Source of the DNA: a virus
DNA: 26,094 nucleotides
IMG/VR virus record: IMGVR_UViG_3300025687_000279
Location: 1-26,094 of that record
Strand: one strand, 5' to 3'
The translations under genes were made by a program, and so were the position numbers. This document shows, in pieces, positions 1 to 6,939 of the stretch (positions within the stretch are counted from its first letter, which is position 1; the number at the start of each line of letters is the position of its first letter). The notes under the pieces were generated by a model. It did no database searches, was not told the origin of the DNA, and worked only from the letters and a program-made list of their open reading frames with translations.

Positions 1-260
1 GCAGCCTCTTCTTCCACGCGATAGTGATCAGCTAGATCATCCCAGTCAACCTCGCGCAGGGCCGCGTTCATGATATCAGCAGCAAAGCCATACTGCGGCA
101 GAGCCCCGTCAGATTCCAGCATCTCTTCAACGAAGAACTGGATATATTCCGCGTCAACAGTCTCGCCGTTCTCAGCCATATCGTTGAAAATGTCACCATA
201 CCACATGTTGACGAGCCAAGTTTCGTAGTTCGTCCAACCGTTATATTCACGACGATTCAT
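1..260 (-). CDS. YNGWTNYETW-family phage protein (3' end outside window)
   Basis: Partial gene: the frame is open from the ATG at 258-260 to the window edge, giving 86 complete codons. The protein opens MNRREYNGWTNYETWLVNMW, a signature I recognise from a widespread small phage and plasmid family of unknown function (DUF7249-like). The rest is acidic and helical in character, with several Asp/Glu clusters. AAGGAG lies 7 bases upstream of the ATG, so the start is well supported. It is the last gene visible of a leftward unit (44-aa and 116-aa genes upstream) that probably begins at the dyad promoter at 807-861. No enzymatic motif is visible, so function is unknown. The family call is from memory of the motif. 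Confidence 0.8.
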   Translation of the reverse strand, partial: MNRREYNGWTNYETWLVNMWYGDIFNDMAENGETVDAEYIQFFVEEMLESDGALPQYGFAADIMNAALREVDWDDLADHYRVEEEA

Positions 261-271
261 TCGTTTTCTCC

Positions 272-406
272 TTAGAAAGGGCAGCTTGCAGATTGCATCA
301 GTATACGCTTGACCTGATCAACAGTGATGCCTGCGATCCGCGCAAGCTGGGCCACTGTCATGTTGGGATTCATGTCAAACATTTCACGAATTTCAGAAGG
401 GGACAT
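272..406 (-). CDS. small helix-turn-helix-like protein, 44 aa
   Basis: I place the start at 404-406 (MSPSEIREMF) because a GGAG lies just upstream. The longer in-frame extension to 466 has no ribosome-binding site and overlaps the upstream gene. The segment MTVAQLARIAGITVDQVKRI reads like a helix-turn-helix: a helix, a tight Gly turn, then a second helix. A DNA-binding or host-regulatory role is therefore possible, but 44 residues is very short and the C-terminus (SASCPF) is unusual. Its stop codon overlaps the ribosome-binding site of the next gene, which suggests translational coupling. Function unknown. Confidence 0.6.
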   Translation of the reverse strand: MSPSEIREMFDMNPNMTVAQLARIAGITVDQVKRILMQSASCPF

Positions 407-429
407 TGTGTTTTCTCCAGTTGAGTTGA

Positions 430-780
430 TTAGTGAGTTCCCGTCCAAGCGACACGGCCAGACCAAGTCTCGGGCTTTTCAATGTAAGCACGAAGGAAGT
501 TGGTCGCGGGCGCTTTGAAAGACGCAGCCTTGAGAATCGCACCCTTGGGGAACTTGCCGTCCTTGTTACAGATGAAAGAGTGAACAGATTCGACAACACC
601 CTTCTTGGTCTTCACGACCTTGATGTAGGTCGAACCAGGCTGAAATTCAATGTCGAATTCAGCAATCATTTCCTGAACATGCGGCTGAGAAGCCTTAGCA
701 CCCCACCACTTGATGTAGTCGGCCTTGATATGCTCGGCATACTGGTTGAGAAGCGAAACGGGAACATTGAAGCTGGGCAT
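430..780 (-). CDS. conserved hypothetical protein, 116 aa
   Basis: The protein starts MPSFNVPVSLLNQYAEHIKA and is a soluble mixed alpha/beta sequence with the core YIKVVKTKKGVVESVHSFIC, followed by a lysine-rich stretch. There is no signal peptide or membrane segment. I do not recognise the family with confidence. It is the first gene after the strong dyad promoter (-10 at 807-812, -35 at 830-835), which points to early expression. The ribosome-binding site is a purine run (GAGAGAGA) rather than a perfect Shine-Dalgarno. Its GC-rich codon use differs from the AT-rich structural genes further right. Function unknown. Confidence 0.75.
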   Translation of the reverse strand: MPSFNVPVSLLNQYAEHIKADYIKWWGAKASQPHVQEMIAEFDIEFQPGSTYIKVVKTKKGVVESVHSFICNKDGKFPKGAILKAASFKAPATNFLRAYIEKPETWSGRVAWTGTH

Positions 781-804
781 TAGGATCTCTCTCTTGTTAC
801 TCTA

Positions 805-861
805 TAGATATGGGGTTGGACAGTCGGTTTTTCAAGATCAGATTACGCATATCAGCTATGC
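805..861 (-). promoter_or_regulatory. dyad-type promoter copy 1
   Basis: Minus strand reads GCATA-GCTGA-TATGC (847-861), then 11 bp, TTGAAA (830-835), exactly 17 bp, then CATATC (807-812). The layout is nearly identical to the copies at 1140-1194 and 25803-25867. The upstream dyad is a perfect interrupted palindrome with a T-N11-A arrangement, typical of LysR-type sites, and it overlaps the stop codon of the 63-aa gene. It should drive the 116-aa, 44-aa and YNGW-family genes. Confidence 0.75.
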
Positions 862-1047
862 ACGGGCCGCAGCCCTGCCCTTAAGACCAAGTTTACGCAG
901 CGTAATCTGCTTCCGACCAGCGTTGAAAACAGAACCACGGTCGTTACGGAAAGTCCGTTCGCTCTTTTTGGGCTTGCGATACTGACCGACAGTGATACAA
1001 CCACCACGCTCAAAATACGCAATAATCATCTGATTGAGATTTTGCAT
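856..1047 (-). CDS. small basic conserved phage protein, 63 aa
   Basis: I take the start at 1045-1047 (MQNLNQMIIAYF), preceded by AAGGTG at a good distance. An in-frame extension to 1137 would begin inside the promoter region and has no ribosome-binding site. The product is very basic (KPKKSERTFRNDRG, GRKQ, LKGRAAARA tail), consistent with nucleic-acid or protein binding. I know similar short proteins (FERGGxITVxxxRKPK) from phages and alphaproteobacterial mobile DNA, but without a function. It follows promoter copy 2, and its stop codon sits inside the upstream dyad of promoter copy 1. Confidence 0.65.
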   Translation of the reverse strand: MQNLNQMIIAYFERGGCITVGQYRKPKKSERTFRNDRGSVFNAGRKQITLRKLGLKGRAAARA

Positions 1048-1139
1048 TACGACACCTTGAAGTTGTAGCGAGGAAGGGGACCGATGAAGAATCGGTAGAG
1101 GGAACGAAGGAAGGGAATGTGTCTCATCATCATACACTA

Positions 1140-1194
1140 GATATGGGGTCGGAACCCTCGGATTTCAATGTTGGAAATAGCATACCAGCCATAC
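1140..1194 (-). promoter_or_regulatory. dyad-type promoter copy 2
   Basis: Minus strand reads GTATG-GCTGG-TATGC (1180-1194), 11 bp, TTGAAA (1163-1168), 17 bp, CATATC (1140-1145). The dyad differs from copy 1 by a few transitions, but the spacings are identical and the -10 flank GACCCCATATCTA closely matches copy 1. It drives the 63-aa gene. The leader carries a small hairpin (ACCGAT-gaaga-ATCGGT on the plus strand near 1081-1098). Confidence 0.7.
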
Positions 1195-1240
1195 ATGGAA
1201 TGCATAGCTGGTTTTGGTAGTAAATGCTACTATAGGTAGA

Positions 1241-1423
1241 TTATGATTGTTTTCTGTCTGCTAAGAATTGTTTCACGAAACTATCATTTATTTCACATCC
1301 AAACTTTTTCAGATGTTGGTACTCTCTATTGTATTCCACGCGAAACATTCTTGTTAGACTCGTTTCACTTGTTGAACGAAAACCGTTCATAGCCGCGATA
1401 AATGCTCTTCCCCATGCAATCAT
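1241..1423 (-). CDS. hypothetical protein, 60 aa
   Basis: The start at 1421-1423 (MIAWGRAFIAAMNGFRSTSE) has an excellent AAAGGAG seven bases upstream. A longer frame extending to 1585 would overlap the endonuclease gene and is not needed. The N-terminus is mildly hydrophobic but too short and interrupted to call a membrane helix. The rest is charged (MFRVEYNREYQHLKKFG). I do not recognise it. A weak AT-rich -10-like element (TATATA around 1461-1466) lies upstream without a clear -35. Probably a small host-interaction or early gene, by position only. Confidence 0.65.
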   Translation of the reverse strand: MIAWGRAFIAAMNGFRSTSETSLTRMFRVEYNREYQHLKKFGCEINDSFVKQFLADRKQS

Positions 1424-1505
1424 GGTAGGACTCCTTTCAGTCATGTTGTGATACACTAGTATATAGTATTTCGCAACTGCGAGATAAGACGACAGAGTGT
1501 CGCAG

Positions 1506-1907
1506 TCAGTCCTTGATATGAGAGCGGTGAATCTTACACATGATCCAATCGTTATAGTATGTATCAGATTCCAAAACTTTCTCACTCATCTGATACCAAG
1601 CTTCCCAGTAGTTGGCCGTACCTTTAGACTTGCAAAGTTTCAAGATTTCTCTTTTGAATCTATCTTGTCCCAGTTTCTCAACGTCTCCAAGAAGTGTGAG
1701 GTTCGAACCAAAGTATTCGCGCCAGTCGCTTTCACTTTTGATTCTTTTTCTTCGCGTTTTGCCTTTGACTTTTTTGCTTCTGACTTTCGTGAAGTTCTTT
1801 TTGCCAATATATTGTTTTCCATTTTCTAGATTGGTGATGCGATACACAAAGGACACATAGCCTTCAATATCATCATCACCAATTTCTTTGTCGTTGTATA
1901 GCCACAT
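1506..1907 (-). CDS. GIY-YIG homing endonuclease, SegE-like
   Basis: Sequence-specific endonuclease of the freestanding T4 Seg type, which promotes spread of its own locus. The GIY-YIG core is visible as FVYRITNLENGKQYIGKKNF, followed by a basic linker (KKVKGKTRRKRIKSESDW) and the conserved EYFGSN / FKREILKLCKSKG / NYWEAWYQ / CKIHRSH blocks of this family. I start it at the ATG 1905-1907 (MWLYND), because GGGAG is 7 bases away. The ATG at 1911-1913 would be only one base from that ribosome-binding site. The site is locked in a hairpin (1911-1932). It lies beside nrdJ; phage RNR regions are classic targets for such endonucleases. 133 aa. Confidence 0.85.
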   Translation of the reverse strand: MWLYNDKEIGDDDIEGYVSFVYRITNLENGKQYIGKKNFTKVRSKKVKGKTRRKRIKSESDWREYFGSNLTLLGDVEKLGQDRFKREILKLCKSKGTANYWEAWYQMSEKVLESDTYYNDWIMCKIHRSHIKD

Positions 1908-1910
1908 GAA

Positions 1911-1932
1911 CATACTCCCTATGGAGTATGTA
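1911..1932 (-). promoter_or_regulatory. hairpin masking the endonuclease ribosome-binding site
   Basis: Minus strand ACATACTCC-ATAG-GGAGTATGT is a perfect 9-bp stem with a 4-nt loop. The 3' arm contains the GGAG ribosome-binding site of the GIY-YIG gene, whose start codon follows 7 bases later. T4 I-TevI is known to be silenced early by a similar hairpin. No U-run follows, so it is not a terminator. Confidence 0.65.
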
Positions 1933-1938
1933 TGTTAC

Positions 1939-2115
1939 CTATTCATCATCATCTCCTAAATCTACTTCGTCTTCATCAAAACATTCTTCTTTGATATCAT
2001 CATCTCCACAGAAGGAACAGAAGCGTGGCTGCCCCTGCGTCTCTTCATAGTCGTAAAGCACTTTGTATGATGACTCACAGTAGTTGCATTTTATCTTATC
2101 TACTTCTTTTATCAT
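1939..2115 (-). CDS. zinc-ribbon protein, 58 aa
   Basis: Short gene starting MIKEVDKIKC at 2113-2115. Two Cys pairs, CNYC (residues 10-13) and CSFC (33-36), are spaced as in a zinc ribbon, and the C-terminus is strongly acidic (DEDEVDLGDDDE). Such mini zinc ribbons occur in T4-like genomes and may bind nucleic acid or RNA polymerase, but no role can be assigned. It overlaps the 3' end of the 59-aa gene by 20 bases and has a purine-rich (GAGAGAG) ribosome-binding region, so coupling with nrdJ and the 59-aa gene is likely. Confidence 0.7.
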   Translation of the reverse strand: MIKEVDKIKCNYCESSYKVLYDYEETQGQPRFCSFCGDDDIKEECFDEDEVDLGDDDE

Positions 2116-2275
2116 TTTGTTCTCTCTCTTGTTCTATGGCTTTTTGCACACACGATAAAGCAAAATGAAGATTGTATGCACCGCCTTCTCCTGTTGTATA
2201 TAGCTTTAGATTAGCTATAGCTGCCTCTGCATTCTTGACAGGATCATCATACAGAGGCAGCGCAAATAGTCCCAT
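2096..2275 (-). CDS. hypothetical protein downstream of nrdJ, 59 aa
   Basis: The start codon overlaps the nrdJ stop (TAATG at 2273-2277), a standard coupling arrangement. It reads MGLFALPLYDDPVKNAEAAI, followed by a helical region ending in a charged tail (EQEREQNDKRSR). No motif is recognised. Its tight coupling to the reductase suggests a role in, or co-expression with, nucleotide metabolism, but that is inference from position only. There is no independent ribosome-binding site. Confidence 0.6.
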   Translation of the reverse strand: MGLFALPLYDDPVKNAEAAIANLKLYTTGEGGAYNLHFALSCVQKAIEQEREQNDKRSR

Positions 2276-4209
2276 TAGATTTCACATGCCCCGCTAACAC
2301 AGGCAAGCAACTGTGCGCCTTCAGTTTTATCGGTCTTCTCATACTTAGCGAGTTCTGTCCAATCAATGTTCTTAGGCATCTTAGCTGCAAGTGCTTCGTA
2401 TTCTTCCTTCGTGCAGTCCTGATAAGGAGCCTGCTGATAAACATGGTCACTGTGTGGTAAGAAGGATACACCACTCATTTCATCGAAGTTGTTATAAACC
2501 CAAGCGCCTACCTCAGGCCATTCATTCTCTTTTACAGAAATAGTTACGCTTGGTTTATGCTCTGCCCAATGACGTTGATAAGTCAGCCACAGTTCAAGTT
2601 GCTGAATAGCAGTCATGTCTGAACGGAACACAGCATGTTCAGGTGACTTCTGTGGGAACGAGAACACATAAGTATGCTCAGGCTTCATCACATCATCTTC
2701 ACATGGGAAACCCATGTCCTTCATCATAATCGCTAATGGATCTTTCTTATCTGCACGAACAGTTCTAATGTAATAAGGGCTATGACGAGCGTGAATGCCG
2801 CTGGCAGAATCGACAAGCTGTGAAACTGTTCCCGAAGGTTTAACGCAAGTAATAGCAGCAGACACAGGAATATTGAGTTTAGCAGCCCACAACTTATTAG
2901 TCTTAACAGCTTCTTCACGTAATCCCTCCAACATATCACCAATATTAAATAGTCCAGTAGCCTTTGCCGCATGACCATTCGTATACTCATTGTCCATGAT
3001 GCCAGTCAATGACACACCAAGCAAACGCTCTTCAGCACAGTTCTCTTGCCACTTCTTGCTCAAGTATTTGAAGTTGGTAAGTGTGGATTGGAATGTACCA
3101 AGTATAGTTGCGAGTTTGACTTTGCGCTTGAGAGTTTCTGGGGTGTCATTTCCTCTAACGACAACCTCTGTGAGATTACAGAATTCGCGTGAACGGAGAA
3201 TGATTTCAGAACATGGATTGGTGCCGAAATCGTGATCTGGATCTCTCCTTCCAAACTTCTCTGCTTGCTTCTTAGACGCAGTTCTACTAAAAATGCCGCG
3301 TTCGCCAGAGCGTGACTCATAGAGGGAAAGCCACTCACGCATGAAGAGACCAACATCAGGCTTCTCTTTTGCAACGAAAGAATTGTTAGCGAGAGCGCGT
3401 TGGACATTCTCTTTCCACCAGTCTCCAGACTTAGCAACACGCATTCTATCATCGCTAAGGTCAGATAGAGAAATAAGCGCCGATCTACGAACGCCACCGA
3501 CAACCACAATCTCAGCGATCTTACAAACGATATCATGTGCCTCCAATGTGGTCAGTCTACGACCAGCAGCCTTCTTGAATGTTGCAACAGTAAACTTGAA
3601 TAGATCAGTCAGTGGCTGAGGACCAGATGCACGGCCACCAAATGTCTTGAGCGGTGCACCAGCAGGACGAACCTTGGACACATCCCAGTTAGGGATCTGA
3701 CCAGCATAAAGAAGATGAATAAGTTCCTTGAGAGCCTTTGCCCAACCAAGCTTTGAATCTGCCACATGAATAACAGTATCAGTAGGATAAAGTTCTTCTG
3801 CGATCAAAGGCAGTTGATCCACATACTTAGACTCAACAGAAAAGCCTACACCAGTACCATTCATAAGAATGTAAAGAATCTCATCAAACGAACGAGGGTT
3901 ATCAACAGCAACATACGAACAGTTATAGCCAGCAACATTCTCGCGCTTGAGTGCTTCACCAGCAGTCATCAAGCAACGCATTGATGGCATGATTTCAAGA
4001 TTTAATACAGCCTCTTCTAGCTGCTTACGTTCTTCTGGTGTAACTGTGTAACCAGTAACTTCTTTGATATGCTCATCAAAGAAGTTGAAATACCTAGCGA
4101 CCGTTTCGTCCCAGTTTTCACGGCGATTTTCTTCCCACAACCAGCGGGCATAACGAGACTTATGAATGAACTCTTGATAGAGTGACGGTAACATATTACT
4201 GCCTGACAT
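2275..4209 (-). CDS. nrdJ: adenosylcobalamin-dependent (class II) ribonucleotide reductase
   Basis: Reduces ribonucleotides to deoxyribonucleotides in the cytoplasm using an adenosylcobalamin-derived thiyl radical, supplying dNTPs for phage replication without oxygen or a NrdB partner. The 644-aa sequence has the first redox Cys in GYNCSYV (C97) and the NPCSEI active-site block (N331, C333, E335). The partner Cys is C344, and the C-terminal CVSGAC pair is C637/C642 with four residues between. The C333-C344 gap and the C-terminal CX4C match what I recall for the monomeric Lactobacillus leichmannii triphosphate reductase, but this protein is about 95 residues shorter, mainly between C97 and C333. 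AGGAG lies 8 bases before the ATG. The host or medium must provide B12. Confidence 0.95.
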   Translation of the reverse strand: MSGSNMLPSLYQEFIHKSRYARWLWEENRRENWDETVARYFNFFDEHIKEVTGYTVTPEERKQLEEAVLNLEIMPSMRCLMTAGEALKRENVAGYNCSYVAVDNPRSFDEILYILMNGTGVGFSVESKYVDQLPLIAEELYPTDTVIHVADSKLGWAKALKELIHLLYAGQIPNWDVSKVRPAGAPLKTFGGRASGPQPLTDLFKFTVATFKKAAGRRLTTLEAHDIVCKIAEIVVVGGVRRSALISLSDLSDDRMRVAKSGDWWKENVQRALANNSFVAKEKPDVGLFMREWLSLYESRSGERGIFSRTASKKQAEKFGRRDPDHDFGTNPCSEIILRSREFCNLTEVVVRGNDTPETLKRKVKLATILGTFQSTLTNFKYLSKKWQENCAEERLLGVSLTGIMDNEYTNGHAAKATGLFNIGDMLEGLREEAVKTNKLWAAKLNIPVSAAITCVKPSGTVSQLVDSASGIHARHSPYYIRTVRADKKDPLAIMMKDMGFPCEDDVMKPEHTYVFSFPQKSPEHAVFRSDMTAIQQLELWLTYQRHWAEHKPSVTISVKENEWPEVGAWVYNNFDEMSGVSFLPHSDHVYQQAPYQDCTKEEYEALAAKMPKNIDWTELAKYEKTDKTEGAQLLACVSGACEI

Positions 4210-4230
4210 ACGAATACTCCTAAATTGTTT

Positions 4231-4893
4231 TTATTGATTGTCTAGTACATTCTTGAGCGAGGGAAATTGCTCAGTGATGATGTTCCAACATTGTGTAGCG
4301 ATTTCACGGTGTTCTTTCTGGGTACCGTTATCCATGCGTAGTTCGCAATAGTGAATCCATGAGCGAAGTGAACCTGACATATACATGCGGCTCATAGTAA
4401 GACCTTCAGGCAGCACGACACGGGCTTGTTCTTTGGCGATACCATTCTTGATTGCCCAATCGTAAATATCATTTATACGATCCATAACTTCAAGCTGAAG
4501 GTTCTGCCACTCATTGTTTAGCGCCATGGCCTCATCATTCACGACACTGTTCTGACGATTCTTTGTATCCTGCATACGAGTTTCACGTGGCGCAGACATT
4601 TCCTGTACAGCAGCATAACGCTGGCTGAACTCTTGAAACGAGAACGAGCGATGACGAAGGATCTGACGGCCGATATCGCGCGTGGTCTGAATTTCCATGA
4701 TGACATGCACCATTTCAAAAGGCGACCAGTGCTTGTTCTTTACCAGATACTTGAGCAACTTTTCACTGTCTGGGTTGTCCTGATTGGCAGGATTAGATAC
4801 ACGCGCACAGTATGCAATCAAATCTTCTGCGCTATCCATAGACGAGTTTACCATAGTCGGCTGTGTAACACCGACCAACTTCACATTGTTCAT
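4231..4893 (-). CDS. thyX: flavin-dependent thymidylate synthase
   Basis: Converts dUMP to dTMP using methylene-tetrahydrofolate, NADPH and FAD. The diagnostic ThyX signature RHRX7S is present as RHRSFSFQEFSQRY (residues 80-93). Family-typical regions WSPFEMVHVIMEI and LPEGLTMSRMYMSGSLRSWIHY are also visible. I place the start at 4891-4893 (MNNVKLVGVTQP), next to AGAGGT; an upstream in-frame ATG at 4950 would overlap the preceding gene by more than 50 bases. 220 aa, close to normal for the family. It sits between primase and nrdJ, completing a dNTP-supply cassette. Confidence 0.94.
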   Translation of the reverse strand: MNNVKLVGVTQPTMVNSSMDSAEDLIAYCARVSNPANQDNPDSEKLLKYLVKNKHWSPFEMVHVIMEIQTTRDIGRQILRHRSFSFQEFSQRYAAVQEMSAPRETRMQDTKNRQNSVVNDEAMALNNEWQNLQLEVMDRINDIYDWAIKNGIAKEQARVVLPEGLTMSRMYMSGSLRSWIHYCELRMDNGTQKEHREIATQCWNIITEQFPSLKNVLDNQ

Positions 4894-4894
4894 A

Positions 4895-5161
4895 TTATAC
4901 CTCTTGATATGTCTTTGCAAAAATCTCTGGCTTGCAAGGGTAGAACTCACCGTTCACACCCTTGATAACCCAGTCACCCTGTCTAGCTTCCATACGACCT
5001 TCTAATGTATCAATCCAGAGTGTGGGTGGATTTGTTTGATAGCCGACTGCAGGACTGTTTATCCACTCTTCAATGTCTAATACAGACTTTACGTCCGTAA
5101 TTTGCATTGCTTCAACTGTCACGGGGCGCTTTCTAAACTTTCTCACTAAATTTTCTTCCAT
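4895..5161 (-). CDS. small conserved phage protein (RPVxVEA...GEFYPCKP family), 88 aa
   Basis: I recognise the layout from many phages and prophages: an N-terminal FRKRPVTVEAMQ, a central GDWVIKGVNGEFYPCKP and a C-terminal IFAKTY. Its function is not established. It is a compact beta-rich protein without signal or membrane segments. The start overlaps the primase 3' end by 16 bases, and the gene ends two bases before the thyX start, so the three are read as one unit. GGAG lies 8 bases upstream of the ATG. Confidence 0.8.
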   Translation of the reverse strand: MEENLVRKFRKRPVTVEAMQITDVKSVLDIEEWINSPAVGYQTNPPTLWIDTLEGRMEARQGDWVIKGVNGEFYPCKPEIFAKTYQEV

Positions 5162-6150
5162 CTCTCAAACTCCAGCTTCGCTCTTAGATCGTTGAACGTG
5201 TTAGTATCTATAAGACTTTGAATCTCACTAGATGTTCCACCACTCAAGATATAGTCATTTATGTCTTTAGCCACTATACCTTGTGGCCAAATAAAAATAT
5301 TTTTATTTTGACTGATTGTCTTGGCCATCTGTCTCACAATCTCAGGATTGCGCGGTTCATTATCATGAATGAACACATAGTCATGATTACCAAGCAAAAG
5401 AGAGATATTATACAGTGAAGCATCCATAGTTGCAAGTGAATTCTGCAAGAATAGACTATCAATTGGACCTTCTACAACATAGATTCTCTTGTTGAAATCT
5501 ACACGATCAAGACCAAATACTTTTCTGTTATCATCATCAAGCTTGATTGTGATGTACTTGATTTTGGAATTATTCAAAGCGCGACCTTGTACACCAAGCA
5601 GATTCTTTTCTTCATCATAGAAAGGAAACACAATACGCGGTTCATCATACAATGTCTTCTCATAGTCAGGAAGCATTTCCATGACGAACGCTTTGAAGTT
5701 CTCAGCATAGTATATATCATTGAATTTTTCACTTGGTATCTCGCGGCTTTTCAGATACTCCTTTGCATAGTGCCCAGAAGGCAACAATGCAATAGTCGGC
5801 AAGTCAATGCGCTTCTTGAATACTGGCTTTGTCTTAGCGATTGCAAAGTCAGGCTTTGCTACATTGCCAGATGACTCATTCTTGAAACGTTCCATCTGAT
5901 ACTCACGATACAGTGAGGGATCAACAACCTTGAGGAAGTTTCCAAGAGAAAGACTTGTTCCACAGTTATGGCAAGTATAGAACAGGTCTGACTTGCGACG
6001 ATAGAAATAGCCGCGAGCCTTACCTTTGTTCTTGCTGGAATCACCGCAAATTTTACATCTGCAATTCCACAAGTATTCCGATTTTTGCTTGAAACGTTCC
6101 AGTTTAGGAGAAACTAAGGAAACGAACTTCTTGTCAATGTATAAAGACAT
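5146..6150 (-). CDS. DNA primase, T4 gp61-type
   Basis: Makes RNA primers for lagging-strand synthesis together with a gp41-like helicase. The N-terminal zinc-binding domain shows CRCKICGDSSK (C32, C35) and YTCHNCG (C60, C63). The Toprim core follows, with Glu in VVEGPIDSLF (E227), a conserved Asp in FIHDNEPRN (D263) and KDINDY (D296). The length of 334 aa is close to T4 gp61. The start codon sits at the edge of a 13-bp perfect inverted repeat that contains its ribosome-binding site, and a near-consensus sigma70 promoter lies just upstream (6177-6204). It heads the primase, 88-aa, thyX, nrdJ unit. Confidence 0.92.
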   Translation of the reverse strand: MSLYIDKKFVSLVSPKLERFKQKSEYLWNCRCKICGDSSKNKGKARGYFYRRKSDLFYTCHNCGTSLSLGNFLKVVDPSLYREYQMERFKNESSGNVAKPDFAIAKTKPVFKKRIDLPTIALLPSGHYAKEYLKSREIPSEKFNDIYYAENFKAFVMEMLPDYEKTLYDEPRIVFPFYDEEKNLLGVQGRALNNSKIKYITIKLDDDNRKVFGLDRVDFNKRIYVVEGPIDSLFLQNSLATMDASLYNISLLLGNHDYVFIHDNEPRNPEIVRQMAKTISQNKNIFIWPQGIVAKDINDYILSGGTSSEIQSLIDTNTFNDLRAKLEFERWKKI

Positions 6151-6181
6151 AATGCCACCTAGTTGTATTAGGTGGCATTAT
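6149..6181 (-). promoter_or_regulatory. 13-bp inverted repeat over primase start and -10
   Basis: ATAATGCCACCTA (6149-6161), 7-nt loop, TAGGTGGCATTAT (6169-6181), with no mismatches. On the minus strand the 3' arm holds the AGGTGG ribosome-binding site and runs into the ATG. The 5' arm contains most of the TATAAT -10 box. It could be an operator, an RNA hairpin blocking primase translation on read-through transcripts, or both. No T-run on either side, so not a terminator. Confidence 0.75.
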
Positions 6182-6204
6182 AACAGATGGTATCAGAAAG
6201 TCAA
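6177..6204 (-). promoter_or_regulatory. sigma70-type promoter for primase unit
   Basis: Minus-strand TTGACT (6199-6204), 16 bp, TATAAT (6177-6182). This is the best -10 in the window. Initiation about 7 bases downstream would give a transcript lacking much of the 5' arm of the hairpin that masks the primase start. Confidence 0.7.
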
Positions 6205-6263
6205 CGGTTACTTGTTCTTCTTTCCTTGCTCAGCCTTTTAGGAATTCTTTTGAAGTGAGGATT

Positions 6264-6428
6264 TTATCTACTCCAGCGATCTACTTTAGATTGTACAATC
6301 ATTTTTCTGGACTTATTGAAAAGATTGTTTTCATCTTCACGTGCTTTTGGACCTGAGATTTCGTCTAGCTGTTCTGCACTCTCACGGATTTGATGTAACT
6401 TCGAATAGAAGTTTTCTTTGATGTTCAT
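6264..6428 (-). CDS. hypothetical protein, 54 aa
   Basis: Short gene starting MNIKENFYSKLHQIRESAEQ at 6426-6428 with AAGGAA 7 bases upstream. It is predicted to be fully helical and charged, with a central Pro/Gly break (ISGPKARED). Small proteins of this flavour are common between replication and lysis genes of T4-like phages, but I cannot assign a role. It lies upstream of the primase promoter and downstream of the coiled-coil gene. Its 82-bp downstream gap holds only the primase promoter. Confidence 0.6.
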   Translation of the reverse strand: MNIKENFYSKLHQIRESAEQLDEISGPKAREDENNLFNKSRKMIVQSKVDRWSR

Positions 6429-6438
6429 TTTAGTTTCC

Positions 6439-6912
6439 TTACTTTATGATTTTGTCCAATATGTCTATCTGACCAGCAATCCAAGCAACAATAGCAATAG
6501 CAAGAACAACACCATACTTCCACATTTCAATCTTGCCAAGTCTATCACCGATACCTTCTTTGTTCTTTGTCAACTCTTCTCTTAGATTCTTAATCTCTCC
6601 AAGAATTGTTCTCTCTGTGTCTTCAATCTTATCTGTTAGTTCTTTGTTTACCGTATTGATGCGATTGTACACATCCTTTATGTTATTGTTGTGTTCTTGT
6701 CTACGCATTTCTAGTAATTCCTGCACTTCTCTGGTTATCTTTTCTTGAGTTTCAAGTCTCTGCTCTTGCAAAGATACCATTTTAGAAAGACTAGATGCGA
6801 TCTCTTGCATCTTGTCAATCGTCGTGTCAAACTTTTCCAACAATGCTGCCATTGTTGTAATGTCTTTTTTAAGGAGTTCTATTTCAATTCGGTTGTCTTG
6901 TTCTATAGCCAC
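6439..6912 (-). CDS. coiled-coil protein with C-terminal membrane helix
   Basis: The start is GTG (6910-6912) with AAGGG upstream; no ATG fits. Residues roughly 10-125 are heptad-rich (for example LLEKFDTTIDKMQEIASSLS and NTVNKELTDKIEDTERTIL). Residues 132-155 form one hydrophobic helix (YGVVLAIAIVAWIAGQI), giving a C-terminal tail-anchored topology. Next to two holins and an endolysin, a lysis accessory or membrane-tethered scaffold role is plausible. There is no lipobox, so it is not a classical spanin. A NATAAATA late box (6932-6939) precedes it. Confidence 0.7.
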   Translation of the reverse strand: MAIEQDNRIEIELLKKDITTMAALLEKFDTTIDKMQEIASSLSKMVSLQEQRLETQEKITREVQELLEMRRQEHNNNIKDVYNRINTVNKELTDKIEDTERTILGEIKNLREELTKNKEGIGDRLGKIEMWKYGVVLAIAIVAWIAGQIDILDKIIK

Positions 6913-6931
6913 GAAGATTGACCCTTTTGCT

Positions 6932-6939
6932 TATTTATT
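6932..6939 (-). promoter_or_regulatory. T4-like late promoter box AATAAATA
   Basis: Minus-strand AATAAATA about 20 bases upstream of the GTG of the coiled-coil gene. The T4 late consensus is TATAAATA. AT-rich context makes chance occurrence possible. Confidence 0.35.

Noticed and set aside
433-783. Plus-strand 116-codon frame opposite the 116-aa gene
   Set aside because: Exact mirror of a minus gene with good promoter; the plus product looks like antisense composition and has no ribosome-binding site.
6149-6181. Primase inverted repeat as a terminator
   Set aside because: No T-run follows on either strand, and it overlaps a promoter and a start codon.
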